A program made the translations under genes and the position numbers. Source: Clostridia bacterium (GTDB taxonomy: Bacteria; Bacillota; Clostridia; Christensenellales; Borkfalkiaceae). From it: a stretch of 33,882 bases of DNA. The notes under the pieces are model-generated. The model searched no databases and was not told the origin of the DNA. It saw only the letters and a program-made list of their open reading frames with translations. Each line of letters begins with the position of its first letter. The first letter of the stretch is position 1. The stretch lies in assembly GCA_021204625.1 (NCBI GenBank), contig JAJPZA010000167.1, forward strand, positions 1 to 33,882, given 5' to 3'. Positions 6,846 through 15,297 of this stretch are shown here, one piece after another.

Positions 6846-6930
6846 CGCTGTTTACCTCATGAATTTTTTCTTCTCCGGCTTCAAACTGTGCCATTTTGTT
6901 GCGCCGTTTTGCCTTTGTTTTCCATGGATC
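6823..6930 (-). pseudogene. Remnant of a RelB/DinJ-type antitoxin
   Basis: The minus strand encodes 35 codons ending in TAA, starting DPWKTKAKRRNKM and then QFEAGEEKIHEV. They match the C-terminal toxin-binding tail of the intact antitoxin (DPFW..., QIEAGEGTIHEV) with a small internal deletion. Going upstream, the frame hits a stop within a few codons and no ribbon-helix-helix region is present. It overlaps the toxin start exactly as in the intact pair. This is a broken paralogue. Confidence 0.75.
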
Positions 6931-7144
6931 AATAATACCACACAAGGTTTAATGAGTAAAGTCTGAGACGGCAGAATCCGGCTTAGTGCCGTGCGTTTTG
7001 GCGAGCGCAAGGCTTGGTTTTTGCGTATTGGAGGCCGTGCGGGGACATGGAAAGGGTGTGGTGTTTTTGCACAAATTCCGGTGTGCATGACGCTGTAGAG
7101 GACTGTGCGGAAGAGGTAATGGACAGACTGTGTGGATTATGAAT
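6931..7144. other. Non-coding gap between antitoxin remnant and ppdK promoter
   Basis: No convincing gene, hairpin terminator or repeat was found here. Open frames on both strands are short and without family features. The stretch probably contains decayed DNA from the second toxin-antitoxin locus. Confidence 0.5.
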
Positions 7145-7174
7145 GTGAAATATTCGCAACTTTTTTGTTAGAAT
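7145..7174 (+). promoter_or_regulatory. ppdK promoter candidate
   Basis: GTGAAA (7145-7150) and TAGAAT (7169-7174) are 18 bp apart. The same GTTAGAATA context is found in the fucO promoter. The -35 region is part of GAATGTGAAATATTC (7141-7155), a 15-mer that recurs at 23453-23467. The transcript would carry a leader of roughly 115 nt. Confidence 0.45.
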
Positions 7175-7295
7175 ATGGCATTAGGACCTTTTTTTTTGCA
7201 ATTTGCACTGTCAAATGGTTGCTAAAAAACCGGAGATAGATTATTATGTGATATGGATACAGAGTTATCTAATTAGACGGAGGAAAAAATCACAC

Positions 7296-9947
7296 ATGGC
7301 TAAGAAGTATTGTTACCTCTTCTCTGAAGGCGATGCGTCTATGAGAGCTCTTCTGGGAGGAAAGGGTGCCAACCTCGCAGAGATGACCAACATCGGCCTC
7401 CCCGTTCCCCAGGGGTTCACGATTACGACGGAAGCGTGCACGGCATATTATGATGACGGGAAAGTCATCAACCCGGAGATTGAGAATGAGATCCTTCAGT
7501 ACATCAAGAAGATGGAGAAGATCTGCGGAAAGAAGTTCGGAGACAAGGAGAACCCCCTGCTTGTATCAGTCAGGTCAGGAGCCAGGGCATCGATGCCCGG
7601 CATGATGGACACCATCTTAAACCTCGGCCTTAACGAGGACGTTGTCAACACCATGGCTGCAAAGTCCAACAACCCCCGCTGGGCATGGGACTGCTACAGA
7701 AGATTCATACAGATGTTCTCGGACGTCGTCATGGAAGTCGGCAAGAAGTACTTCAATGACCTCATCGACCAGATGAAGGACGCCAAGGGAATCACGTCAG
7801 ACCTGGACCTCACGGCGGAGGATTTCAAGACCCTCGCGCGTCAGTTCAAGGAAGAGTACAGAAACCAGATCGGCAAGGACTTCCCGGATGATCCCAAGGA
7901 GCAGCTCTTCGAGGCCATCAAGGCCGTGTTCCGTTCATGGGACAACCCCCGCGCCAACGTGTACAGGATGGACCATGACATCCCTTATTCCTGGGGCACC
8001 GCGGTCAACGTTCAGATGATGGCGTTCGGCAACATGGGAGACTGCTGCGGCACAGGCGTTGCCTTCACGCGCAGCCCCTCAACCGGCGAGAAGGGCCTTA
8101 TGGGCGAGTTCCTTGTAAACGCCCAGGGCGAAGACGTCGTTGCCGGCGTAAGAACACCGAGGCCCATCGCAGAGATGGCCGAGACCCCCGGCCTGGAAGG
8201 CGCATATGCACAGTTCCAGGAAGTCACCAAGATCCTTGAGGACCATTACCGCGACATGCAGGACATGGAGTTCACGATTGAGAACGGCCATCTCTACATG
8301 CTCCAGACCCGTAACGGAAAGAGAACGGCGCAGGCCGCTATAAAGATTGCCTGCGACCTTCTGGACGAAGGAAAGATCACAGAGCAGGAAGCTCTGATGC
8401 AGATAGACGCAAAGTCCCTCGACATGCTTCTCCATCCCACATTTGACACAGAGGAGCTTGCCAAGGCGGACAAGAACAACGTGGTCGGCAAGGCCATCGC
8501 GGCTTCCCCCGGAGCCGCAGCCGGAACCATAGTCTTCACGGCAGAGGACGCAGCCAAGGCCGGAAAGGCAAAGAAGAAAGTAGTGCTCGTGCGCCTTGAG
8601 ACATCCCCCGAGGATATCGAAGGTATGAAGTGGGCTCAGGGAATCCTCACAGTCCGCGGCGGACAGACATCCCATGCGGCCGTTGTAGCCCGCGGAATGG
8701 GAACCTGCTGCGTTTCCGGATGCAGCGAGATCAAGATGGATGAGGAGAACAAGTGCTTCGAGCTCTCCGGCAAGATGTTCCATGAAGGAGATCCCATCTC
8801 CCTGGACGGTTCCACCGGAAAGATTTATGACACCATAATCCCCACCGTTCCCGCAGATCCTTCATCCGGATATTTCGGACGCGTCATGGCAATGGCGGAC
8901 AAGTACGCAGCCATGGACGTAAGAACAAACGCGGACACTCCGAGAGACGCAAAGCAGGCCGCAGCGTTCGGTGCAAAGGGCATAGGCCTTTGCAGAACGG
9001 AGCACATGTTCTTCAACCCCGACAGAATCGGCGCCTTCAGAGAGATGATCTGCTCAGATACACGCGAGGAGCGCGAGATTGCCCTTGCGAAGATTGAGCC
9101 CATGCAGCAGGCAGACTTCGAGGCCCTCATGGAGTCCATGAACGGCCAGCCCGTCTGCATCAGATACCTTGATCCCCCTCTTCACGAGTTCGTTCCCACA
9201 GACGAGGAAGGCATCGCTCTTCTGGCCCGCGCCCAGGGCAAGACGGTATTCCAGATCCGCCAGATAATCGCAGGACTCCACGAGTTCAATCCCATGATGG
9301 GACACCGCGGATGCCGTCTTTCCGTAACCTATCCGGAAATCGCCGTAATGCAGACCAACGCCGTCATAAAGGCCGCCCTTGCAGTCCAGGCCCGTCATCC
9401 GGACTGGAACGTTGTTCCTGAGATAGAGGTTCCTTTAGCCGGCGAAGAGAAGGAGCTTGGATTCGTAAAGAAGACCATAACCACAACGGCAGACGCCCTC
9501 ATCGCAGCTTCCGGCACAGACCTCAAGTACGAAGTCGGCACGATGATCGAGATCCCCAGAGCTGCCATCACAGCGGACGACCTTGCAAAAGAGGCTGAGT
9601 TCTTCTGCTTCGGCACAAACGACCTCACACAGATGACATTCGGTTTCTCCCGCGATGACGCCGGCAAGTTCCTGAAGTCTTACTATGACAACAAGATCTA
9701 CGAGCAGGATCCGTTCGCGCGCCTCGACACCGTAGGCGTTGGACGCCTCATGAAGATGGCCGTCGATCTCGGAAAGAAGACCCGTCCCAACCTCAAGTGC
9801 GGCATCTGCGGAGAGCACGGCGGAGATCCTTCATCCATCGAGTTCTGCCACAACATCGGCCTCGACTACGTCAGCTGCTCACCTTACCGCGTGCCCATCG
9901 CACGCCTCGCCGCTGCCCAGGCCAACATCAAGAACCCCCGCAAGTAA
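7296..9947 (+). CDS. ppdK: Pyruvate, phosphate dikinase
   Basis: Cytoplasmic enzyme of 883 aa interconverting pyruvate, ATP and phosphate with PEP, AMP and pyrophosphate. An N-terminal ATP-grasp domain opens with LGGKGANLAEM. The phosphohistidine domain has GGQTSHAAVVARG with H460. The C-terminal PEP/pyruvate barrel contains CGICGEHGGDPSS with the catalytic Cys (C838). Length and positions match the well-studied clostridial enzyme. The frame is open 31 codons upstream, but ATG 7296 has a GGAGG site 12 nt before it and gives the family start MAKKYCYLF. It appears monocistronic with its own terminator; no PPDK regulatory protein gene is adjacent. In anaerobes it often works in pyrophosphate-linked glycolysis. 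Confidence 0.97.
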   Translation: MAKKYCYLFSEGDASMRALLGGKGANLAEMTNIGLPVPQGFTITTEACTAYYDDGKVINPEIENEILQYIKKMEKICGKKFGDKENPLLVSVRSGARASMPGMMDTILNLGLNEDVVNTMAAKSNNPRWAWDCYRRFIQMFSDVVMEVGKKYFNDLIDQMKDAKGITSDLDLTAEDFKTLARQFKEEYRNQIGKDFPDDPKEQLFEAIKAVFRSWDNPRANVYRMDHDIPYSWGTAVNVQMMAFGNMGDCCGTGVAFTRSPSTGEKGLMGEFLVNAQGEDVVAGVRTPRPIAEMAETPGLEGAYAQFQEVTKILEDHYRDMQDMEFTIENGHLYMLQTRNGKRTAQAAIKIACDLLDEGKITEQEALMQIDAKSLDMLLHPTFDTEELAKADKNNVVGKAIAASPGAAAGTIVFTAEDAAKAGKAKKKVVLVRLETSPEDIEGMKWAQGILTVRGGQTSHAAVVARGMGTCCVSGCSEIKMDEENKCFELSGKMFHEGDPISLDGSTGKIYDTIIPTVPADPSSGYFGRVMAMADKYAAMDVRTNADTPRDAKQAAAFGAKGIGLCRTEHMFFNPDRIGAFREMICSDTREEREIALAKIEPMQQADFEALMESMNGQPVCIRYLDPPLHEFVPTDEEGIALLARAQGKTVFQIRQIIAGLHEFNPMMGHRGCRLSVTYPEIAVMQTNAVIKAALAVQARHPDWNVVPEIEVPLAGEEKELGFVKKTITTTADALIAASGTDLKYEVGTMIEIPRAAITADDLAKEAEFFCFGTNDLTQMTFGFSRDDAGKFLKSYYDNKIYEQDPFARLDTVGVGRLMKMAVDLGKKTRPNLKCGICGEHGGDPSSIEFCHNIGLDYVSCSPYRVPIARLAAAQANIKNPRK

Positions 9948-9970
9948 TTCCACAACCATGTGTAATAAAG

Positions 9971-9997
9971 GCCCGCGTCCCCGGATGCGGGCTTTTA
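9971..9997 (+). terminator. ppdK rho-independent terminator
   Basis: GCCCGC (9971-9976) pairs with GCGGGC (9986-9991 region) around a short GC loop and is followed by TTTTATC. It begins 23 bp after the ppdK stop. Confidence 0.8.
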
Positions 9998-10346
9998 TCA
10001 TGCCCGTTTTCGCCATTGCCACGCATATATGCGCCGGACAGGCTCCGATCCTGCCTGCCTTTTTTTGGGGCTGGATCCGGACCAAATTCCGTCATAACGG
10101 CCATATGCTAGGGCCCGTCATGGAAAGGTGCACAAATATGCTTCAAACATCCGCTTGCAAGGTAAGAATATGATATGATACTGCCGTCAATGGATTCAGG
10201 TCCGCAGGGCAGGATAGGGAGAGGCATCTCATTTGAGCAGTGTCCGGCTGCGCGGGCCTTCCTATGCATACTGCACGGCCAGCGGAAGGCTGTCTGCACA
10301 AAGATACCGGTTTTTGAATGGCGGTTTTTGGAAGTTGAATTTGTTT
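9998..10346. other. Gap between ppdK terminator and the first GH3 control region
   Basis: No gene is recognised. Noted items are a GCATATATGC palindrome at about 10023 and a weak promoter-like TTGCAA-16-GATACT (10155-10182). Open frames here lack ribosome sites and family features. Confidence 0.5.
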
Positions 10347-10393
10347 GCAAATGAACATGCAACGCTTGAAATGAACATTTTTGATGCTCATTT
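10347..10393. promoter_or_regulatory. Operator cluster upstream of GH3 module 1
   Basis: GCAAATGAACA at 10347-10357 and TGAAATGAACA at 10367-10377 are direct repeats exactly 20 bp (two helix turns) apart. TGCTCATTT at 10385-10393 is an inverted AAATGAGCA variant. The cluster ends about 30 bp before the -35 box. The same motif lies upstream of GH3 module 2, GH78, rhaB and the DeoR gene. A DeoR-type repressor or an activator could bind; the assignment is inferred. Confidence 0.7.
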
Positions 10394-10424
10394 CATATGA
10401 GAAATTGCTGTAAAACGACATGGT

Positions 10425-10453
10425 TTGACCATTGCTTTCTCTTTTATTATGGT
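10425..10453 (+). promoter_or_regulatory. Promoter of GH3 module 1
   Basis: TTGACC (10425-10430) and TATGGT (10448-10453) are 17 bp apart. The context GGTTTGACSATT is shared with the promoter of module 2. The implied transcription start near 10460 leaves a leader of about 400 nt, and puts the first leader hairpin at about +107, almost the same as in module 2. Confidence 0.6.
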
Positions 10454-10565
10454 TGATGTGCTTTCATGCAGGAGGTCCGCTGCGGTTTCGCTTTGGATTC
10501 GGCGCATATGGCACAGACCGGCTTTCCAACAGAGCTGGACAACAGTGTGAACAATATGGTTTTAT

Positions 10566-10612
10566 CCAACAGGGGCGCCCCTGTTGGCATGGACTACATG
10601 CGTAGTCCATGC
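10566..10612 (+). ncRNA. Leader RNA element of GH3 module 1: hairpins A and B
   Basis: Hairpin A is a perfect 22-bp palindrome at 10566-10587 (left arm CCAACAGGGGC). Hairpin B follows at once: GCATGGACTAC at 10587-10597 pairs with GTAGTCCATGC at 10602-10612 around a 4-nt loop. The two share base 10587. The leader of GH3 module 2 has the same pair with the same one-base junction, and the stems differ by compensatory changes, which supports selection on the structure. No T-run follows, so it is not a simple terminator. Function unknown. Confidence 0.7.
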
Positions 10613-10795
10613 ATTCATTCTTACAGCCTCAACACGGCAGGGGTGCGCTGAACGGATTTTCCGGTGCAGTTGCAGGTAAAGGCATGAATATGCCGCGCAT
10701 GTCTGCATCCGCCGTTTTGCACATGTCCGGAAATCCGGCGCAATGCTTTTCTGCCGTCCATGAAATTGAAATTGCCATGGCCTGTCCTGCCGAAG

Positions 10796-10823
10796 CCGCC
10801 CGTCAGGGGAGAGATGCGGGCGG
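10796..10823 (+). promoter_or_regulatory. Leader hairpin C and conserved ribosome-binding region, module 1
   Basis: CCGCCCG (10796-10802) pairs with CGGGCGG (10817-10823). About 30 nt later comes TTTCATTTTCAGTAAGTAAGGAGG, nearly the same as in front of module 2. The SD sequence AAGGAGG is strong. An upstream hairpin at this distance could modulate translation or transcript stability. Confidence 0.5.
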
Positions 10824-10861
10824 GCTCACAGTTTCATTTTCAGTAAGTAAGGAGGTTTGGA

Positions 10862-13800
10862 ATGAAAATAAGCAAGCTTATATCGCCTTTCCGCGGTTTG
10901 GCTGGCACTATGGCCGCTTTGCTTGTCCTGTCTGTTGTGGGGTACGGAATCGCAGACACATACAGGGATACGGTGGACGGAGCTCTCGGAACGGAAAGTT
11001 ACGAGATCAGCGTTGATAATCCCAAATACGTGTCAGACTATGATTCCGACAAAGAAATGATGGCGGCGGCAAAGGATATTGCAATCAGGGAAGGAGAGGA
11101 AGGAACGGTCATAATGAAGAATGACAACGGTGCGCTTCCTCTTTCCACAAGCAAGGTCGCTCTTTTCGGTGTGGGCGCATATAATCCATATATGAGCGCG
11201 GCCGGGAATGACGATCAGGTAAAACTTGTGGACGCCCTTGAAAATGCCGGATACACAATTGACCAGAACGTTTCAAATGTATACACTTCCGCAGGCATCA
11301 AGCCCAACACAAGCGTGGGAGACTGGAAGGACACCTTCACAATCAATGAGCGCTCGCTGGATGATCTTCAGGAGCTTTCAGGCGTTTCAACCAGCTGGTC
11401 AGCCACGCTTTCGTCTGACACTACAGCCATATGCGTGTTTACGCGCGGCGGCGGCGAGGGCAATATGTACAAGCCCGGCTCAGCCGTTGACTATAACGGA
11501 CAGCCGGCATCCTCATACTGCGGCAATGATCCGCTTGCCCTTTCGGACATAGAGCTCGGAGTCGTTAAGTCCGCAAAAGAGAAGTGCGGCAAGGTTATCG
11601 TCCTCATCAACTCAGGCAACGCTATGGAAATCGGCGAGATAGCGGCCAGCGGCTCCGCCGAGGCTGACGCCATCGCATACATCGGCGTTCCCAACGATTA
11701 TCAGTTCACGGGAATCGTCAACGTTCTGTCCGGAAAGGACAGCGACGGTAATTTCCTCAATTCAACAGGAGCCCTTTCCAACAGCTACGTGTACAACAAT
11801 CTGTCTGCTCCCGCTACAGTGAACATGGGCGGCGATTATTATTCAGACTATACCCTTGTAAATGCAAATGAGGAGAACGGCTGGGATTCCAGATGGGGCG
11901 AAGGCAAAGAGATTTCAAACGGAATACCGACAAGCTCATTCTCCAGCAAGGATGAAACAGGCCTTGACACATACAGCGGCGGCCAGTACATAGTTGAGGC
12001 AGAGGGAATTTACGTCGGGTACAAGTATTACGAGACAAGGTATTTCGACTCCGTGGCCAACACATCCTACAATGCAAATTCCACAGCAGGCTCCACGGAC
12101 GGACAGGCCTGGAATTACAGCAAAGAGATGCTGTACACCTACGGGTACGGCCTCTCATATCTCGATTATGAGCAGAATATCAAGAGCGTTAACGTGGACA
12201 GGACGCCGAACGGATACACCACGGCCGTTGTGACCGTGACGAACAAGAGCAACACGGACGGAAAGTTCCTTGCCCAGCTGTACGTTCAGCAGCCTTATAC
12301 GGAATATGACAGAACCAATCTTGTGGAGAAGTCTGCCGTGATGTTTTTAAGCTCCGCCAAGGTTGACGTCAAGGCGAACAGCTCGGCTGATGTTGAGATT
12401 TCTGTTCCCACGAAGTATCTTGCAAGCTATGACTCCAACGAGGCTAAGACGTACATCCTGGATGACGGCGATTATCTCTTCACGGCCGCAGCCGGAGCTC
12501 ATGAGGCGGCCAACAACTTCCTCAGCTATCTCGGATATACCGCTGACAGCAGCGCCAGCATGGATGCGGACGGAAAAGGCGCTACGGTTGTCTGGAACGA
12601 CCTGAGCAGCCTGGACGCGACAACATATGCGACTGAGAATGACACTGTCATAACAAACGTCGCAGACAATGCAGACCTCAATTACTGGCTTCCCGGAACA
12701 GTCACATATCTTTCCAGGCAGGACTGGGAGAGCACATATCCCGTAAATTACAACGAAGTCAATGACGGCCAGGGAGTGTCTCTTGCGAAGAGCTCAAAGA
12801 AGGACGAGTGGATTTCCGAGATCCGAGGAGAGCAGTACACGATAAACAACAACGGACCCGAGGCTGAAAACGTAGACGGGCTCGACGGAGAGTACAGGTT
12901 CAATCAAGAGCAGATTGGCGCTCTCTCATATGAGGATTTCACGAACATCAATTCAGATTACTGGAACGGACTTGTGGCACAGATATCCGTCAATGAGGCC
13001 ATAGGAGCAGTTCTTCACGGCGGATCTTCATCAGACACGCTTACTTATGTGGATAATCCCGTCGTAAAGCAGTACGAAGGGCCTACAGGCGTTCAGACCA
13101 CATACACCTGGACTGAGTACGAGACGGATTCGGACGGCAACTATGTATGTGACGAAGACGACAATCCTATAGTGGCTGAAACCGGAACATACAAGTTCTA
13201 CATCAATTCACAGACTCTTCTCAGTTGCAGCTTCAATCCGGATCTTGCATATGAGTGGGGGCTTGTCGAAGGCAACTCATCACTTTGGACACAGGCTTAC
13301 GATTACTGGGGCTCCGGCCTTACGCTCAACAGGACTCCATACAACGGCCGCAATTACGAGTACATCTCTGAAGACCCCATGCTCACTAATGTCATCGGAT
13401 ACGGCGTCATAAAGGGAACGGTTGAGAAGGGAACGATCTGCGGCCCCAAGCACATGGGATTCAATGACCAGGAGCACAACCGCAACGGCGTGGCTGAATA
13501 CATGACAGAACAGAAGTTCAGGGAGACCGACCTTCGCGGATTCCAGGGAGCTTTGGATGACGCCAACGGACTGGCAGTCATGATAGCGTTCAACCGCATT
13601 GGACCCGTGAACGCATCCCACCATGCCGGAATGCTTCAGACCATACTCCGCGGAGAGTGGGGATTCAAGGGCCTTATCTCAACGGACATGTGCAATGACG
13701 TTTATTATTTCGACGGCCCTTCAATGATAATGGCCGGCATCACTCAGGTTGCAGATTTCGCCGCAGGCAACAGCTATATCAGTAGTGACGGAACCAACTA

Positions 13801-14065
13801 TGACAAATCCGATTCCAACTGGACGTACATAACAATCAACAATGTGAAGAACGACGCGACCCTTGTAAACCAGGCGCGCGAGAACCTCAAGTACCAGCTG
13901 TACGCCTTCGCGAACAGCGCAATTCTCAACATGTCCACAACCAGGGTTACTCCTTGGTGGGAGACCGCATTCAAGACGCTCACAATCGTCAGTGCCGTTC
14001 TCTTCGCAGTATTCGGTGCCGCATGGATTGTATGCGAGCTGATTCCCAGAAAGAAGGAGGACTGA
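10862..14065 (+). CDS. Membrane-tethered GH3 glycosidase, permuted domain order (copy 1)
   Basis: Protein of 1067 aa, probably a surface beta-glucosidase-type enzyme. A helix at about 12-31 follows a Lys/Arg-containing N-terminus, and a second helix at about 1036-1061 is followed by PRKKED, so both ends should be cytoplasmic with the enzyme outside. Domain order is reversed relative to most GH3 enzymes: the GH3 C-terminal-type domain comes first (GTVIMKNDNGALPL, about 78-92), then a fibronectin-III-like domain (about 440-545), then the catalytic barrel (NGRNYEYISEDPML, GPKHMGFNDQEHNR) with candidate nucleophile D942 in GFKGLISTDM. Reversed order is known in some Ruminococcus and Butyrivibrio GH3 enzymes. 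ATG 10862 follows AAGGAGG. The next gene starts 1 bp after the stop. Substrate is not determined. Confidence 0.88.
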   Translation: MKISKLISPFRGLAGTMAALLVLSVVGYGIADTYRDTVDGALGTESYEISVDNPKYVSDYDSDKEMMAAAKDIAIREGEEGTVIMKNDNGALPLSTSKVALFGVGAYNPYMSAAGNDDQVKLVDALENAGYTIDQNVSNVYTSAGIKPNTSVGDWKDTFTINERSLDDLQELSGVSTSWSATLSSDTTAICVFTRGGGEGNMYKPGSAVDYNGQPASSYCGNDPLALSDIELGVVKSAKEKCGKVIVLINSGNAMEIGEIAASGSAEADAIAYIGVPNDYQFTGIVNVLSGKDSDGNFLNSTGALSNSYVYNNLSAPATVNMGGDYYSDYTLVNANEENGWDSRWGEGKEISNGIPTSSFSSKDETGLDTYSGGQYIVEAEGIYVGYKYYETRYFDSVANTSYNANSTAGSTDGQAWNYSKEMLYTYGYGLSYLDYEQNIKSVNVDRTPNGYTTAVVTVTNKSNTDGKFLAQLYVQQPYTEYDRTNLVEKSAVMFLSSAKVDVKANSSADVEISVPTKYLASYDSNEAKTYILDDGDYLFTAAAGAHEAANNFLSYLGYTADSSASMDADGKGATVVWNDLSSLDATTYATENDTVITNVADNADLNYWLPGTVTYLSRQDWESTYPVNYNEVNDGQGVSLAKSSKKDEWISEIRGEQYTINNNGPEAENVDGLDGEYRFNQEQIGALSYEDFTNINSDYWNGLVAQISVNEAIGAVLHGGSSSDTLTYVDNPVVKQYEGPTGVQTTYTWTEYETDSDGNYVCDEDDNPIVAETGTYKFYINSQTLLSCSFNPDLAYEWGLVEGNSSLWTQAYDYWGSGLTLNRTPYNGRNYEYISEDPMLTNVIGYGVIKGTVEKGTICGPKHMGFNDQEHNRNGVAEYMTEQKFRETDLRGFQGALDDANGLAVMIAFNRIGPVNASHHAGMLQTILRGEWGFKGLISTDMCNDVYYFDGPSMIMAGITQVADFAAGNSYISSDGTNYDKSDSNWTYITINNVKNDATLVNQARENLKYQLYAFANSAILNMSTTRVTPWWETAFKTLTIVSAVLFAVFGAAWIVCELIPRKKED

Positions 14066-14066
14066 T

Positions 14067-14567
14067 ATGAACTTTGTAAAGAAGCAGACAGCCAGCACAT
14101 GGATTACGCTCATAGTGCTGATTCTTGCGCTCGTTTCCGTAATCATTTACGGCGTCAACGTTTCAAGTACCGGATATTTTAAATCCATAACGTCGTCCAC
14201 CGTCGTGGTAAGCTCTGTCTTTGAGCTTATCATCCTTGTCGCGATACTCGTTCTGGCCCAGTTCAAGCTGAAGGGATACCTAGGACAGGTAGAGAATCTC
14301 ATCGTGGGAGCTCTCAAGGTCGTAGCCGCATTCCTTCCCATCCTTGCCCTTCTCGCATTCGTGAACGTGCGCGTTGACGGCCTCGGATACGTGCTTGGCT
14401 CCAGCGAGGAAATCAAGGACACAATCCAGACGGCTGAGAACATGTCCTCTTGCTATACAGCAATAGCCGGATTCGTATTCTATTTCATCACCGCGATTGT
14501 CGCCATCGTAGGAGCGTTCTTCAGGCCCTACGGAAAAGCCGGCGAAACCGCCAAGAATGCCGCATAG
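14067..14567 (+). CDS. Four-helix membrane protein paired with GH3 (copy 1)
   Basis: Integral membrane protein of 166 aa, family not recognised. It begins MNFVKKQTASTWITLIV and has about four hydrophobic helices (roughly 12-30, 48-67, 80-100 and 130-150), with a short polar segment in the last loop and a basic, Ala-rich C-terminus after FFRPYGK. It starts 1 bp after the GH3 stop behind an AAGGAGG site and is surely co-translated with it. A paralogue of 168 aa sits in the same position behind GH3 copy 2, with the same MNF(V/I)KKQT start and AFFRPY end. A role as an assembly, anchoring or chaperone partner of the dual-anchored GH3 enzyme is inferred only from this repeated pairing. Confidence 0.85.
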   Translation: MNFVKKQTASTWITLIVLILALVSVIIYGVNVSSTGYFKSITSSTVVVSSVFELIILVAILVLAQFKLKGYLGQVENLIVGALKVVAAFLPILALLAFVNVRVDGLGYVLGSSEEIKDTIQTAENMSSCYTAIAGFVFYFITAIVAIVGAFFRPYGKAGETAKNAA

Positions 14568-14599
14568 CGTTATATCCGTTCATACAGCTGAATGAACTT

Positions 14600-14645
14600 A
14601 AATCCGCCCATGCCAGTCCCCCCGCTGGCGGGCGGATTTCTTTTG
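14600..14645 (+). terminator. Terminator of GH3 module 1
   Basis: AAATCCGCC (14600-14608) pairs with GGCGGATTT (14631-14639), with an inner GCCAG/CTGGC stem. A CTTTTG tract follows. It ends the GH3 and membrane-protein transcript 33 bp after the stop codon. Confidence 0.85.
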
Positions 14646-14846
14646 CCCGCCGCATGCGTGCCAGACATCCGGCGTCTCCGGATATTTGTTTTCCGGGTTT
14701 TTGACGCCGCCGCATGCGGGCGCCAAATTATAATGCCGTCAGCCAGGAGCCCGGCCCGTCCGGTTCTTTTCCCAAGGGGCTTGCACGGACTTTTTGCAAT
14801 GCGTATAATTATGTTGCTGGTTCGCAAAAATTGTGTTTTTGATTCA
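14646..14846. other. Gap between module 1 terminator and module 2 control region
   Basis: No gene or strong signal is seen. The stretch is GC-rich with several GCCGC/GCATGC-type words but no long stem followed by T. Confidence 0.45.
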
Positions 14847-14918
14847 AAATGAGCATGAAATGAACAAAATGAGCAGAAGTGATGAATACGTAGGTGTGAA
14901 ATAAACAGCAAATGAACA
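14847..14918. promoter_or_regulatory. Operator cluster upstream of GH3 module 2
   Basis: Three direct repeats AAATGAGCA (14847-14855), AAATGAACA (14858-14866) and AAATGAGCA (14867-14875) are 9-11 bp apart, about one helix turn. A full GCAAATGAACA is at 14908-14918, directly in front of the -35 box. The motif matches that of module 1. Spaced direct repeats of this kind are usual for DeoR-family operators; the binding protein is inferred. Confidence 0.72.
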
Positions 14919-14922
14919 CGGT

Positions 14923-14951
14923 TTGACGATTATATAGCCATATTATATATT
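14923..14951 (+). promoter_or_regulatory. Promoter of GH3 module 2
   Basis: TTGACG (14923-14928) and TATATT (14946-14951) are exactly 17 bp apart, a strong sigma-A-type match. The implied start near 14958 gives a leader of about 340 nt. Confidence 0.75.
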
Positions 14952-15061
14952 GTCTACGCTGATATGCAGGCAGGATTTCGAGCGGACATTTTGAAATGTT
15001 GCGCATACAGGCACGGCGGTTTCCCGCGGGGGCGGGAACCGGAACAACTGAACAACAGGAA

Positions 15062-15106
15062 CCAAAGGGGTACCCCTTTGGCACGGACTGCAGGTGCAGT
15101 CCGTGC
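15062..15106 (+). ncRNA. Leader RNA element of GH3 module 2: hairpins A and B
   Basis: Hairpin A is a perfect 20-bp palindrome at 15062-15081 (left arm CCAAAGGGGT). Hairpin B is GCACGGACTGC (15081-15091) paired with GCAGTCCGTGC (15096-15106), with a 4-nt loop. Compared with module 1, B has two compensatory swaps (T-A to C-G and A-T to G-C). A has one (C-G to T-A) and loses one whole base pair. Position from the predicted transcription start (about +105) matches module 1 (+107). Confidence 0.7.
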
Positions 15107-15227
15107 ATGCACTCTATTTGCCATCTGTTTTTGCGGGGTACATGAAACAGGCTCCTGACAGTGTCCGGGCGGCTGCCGGCTGAAAAACGGCATTTGGAAC
15201 ATTCAACGGCATCCGGGCCTCTTCAGC

Positions 15228-15252
15228 CGTCTGCAGGGGGGTAATGCAGACG
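15228..15252 (+). promoter_or_regulatory. Leader hairpin C, module 2
   Basis: CGTCTGCA (15228-15235) pairs with TGCAGACG (15245-15252). It is followed by ACAGATTTCATTTTTCAATAAGTAAGGAGG, the conserved ribosome-binding region shared with module 1. The stem sequence is unrelated to hairpin C of module 1 but its position is the same. Confidence 0.5.
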
Positions 15253-15297
15253 ATAGAACCCACAGATTTCATTTTTCAATAAGTAAGGAGGTTAAAG

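Noticed and set aside
7141-7159. Possible Rex or CcpA site in the ppdK promoter (TGTGAA-ATA-TTCGCA)
   Set aside because: The spacer is 3 bp instead of 4 and one arm has a mismatch for Rex; it does not fit the cre consensus. The 15-mer shared with 23453-23467 could occur by chance in a window of this size.
10466-10651. Leader reading frames (61 aa here, 64 aa at 14964-15158) starting about 6 nt after the predicted transcription starts and spanning hairpins A and B
   Set aside because: Both begin ATG-CAG, but the encoded peptides are not alike outside a few residues at hairpin A and the frame shifts within the hairpin region, so conservation is at the RNA-structure level, not the peptide level.
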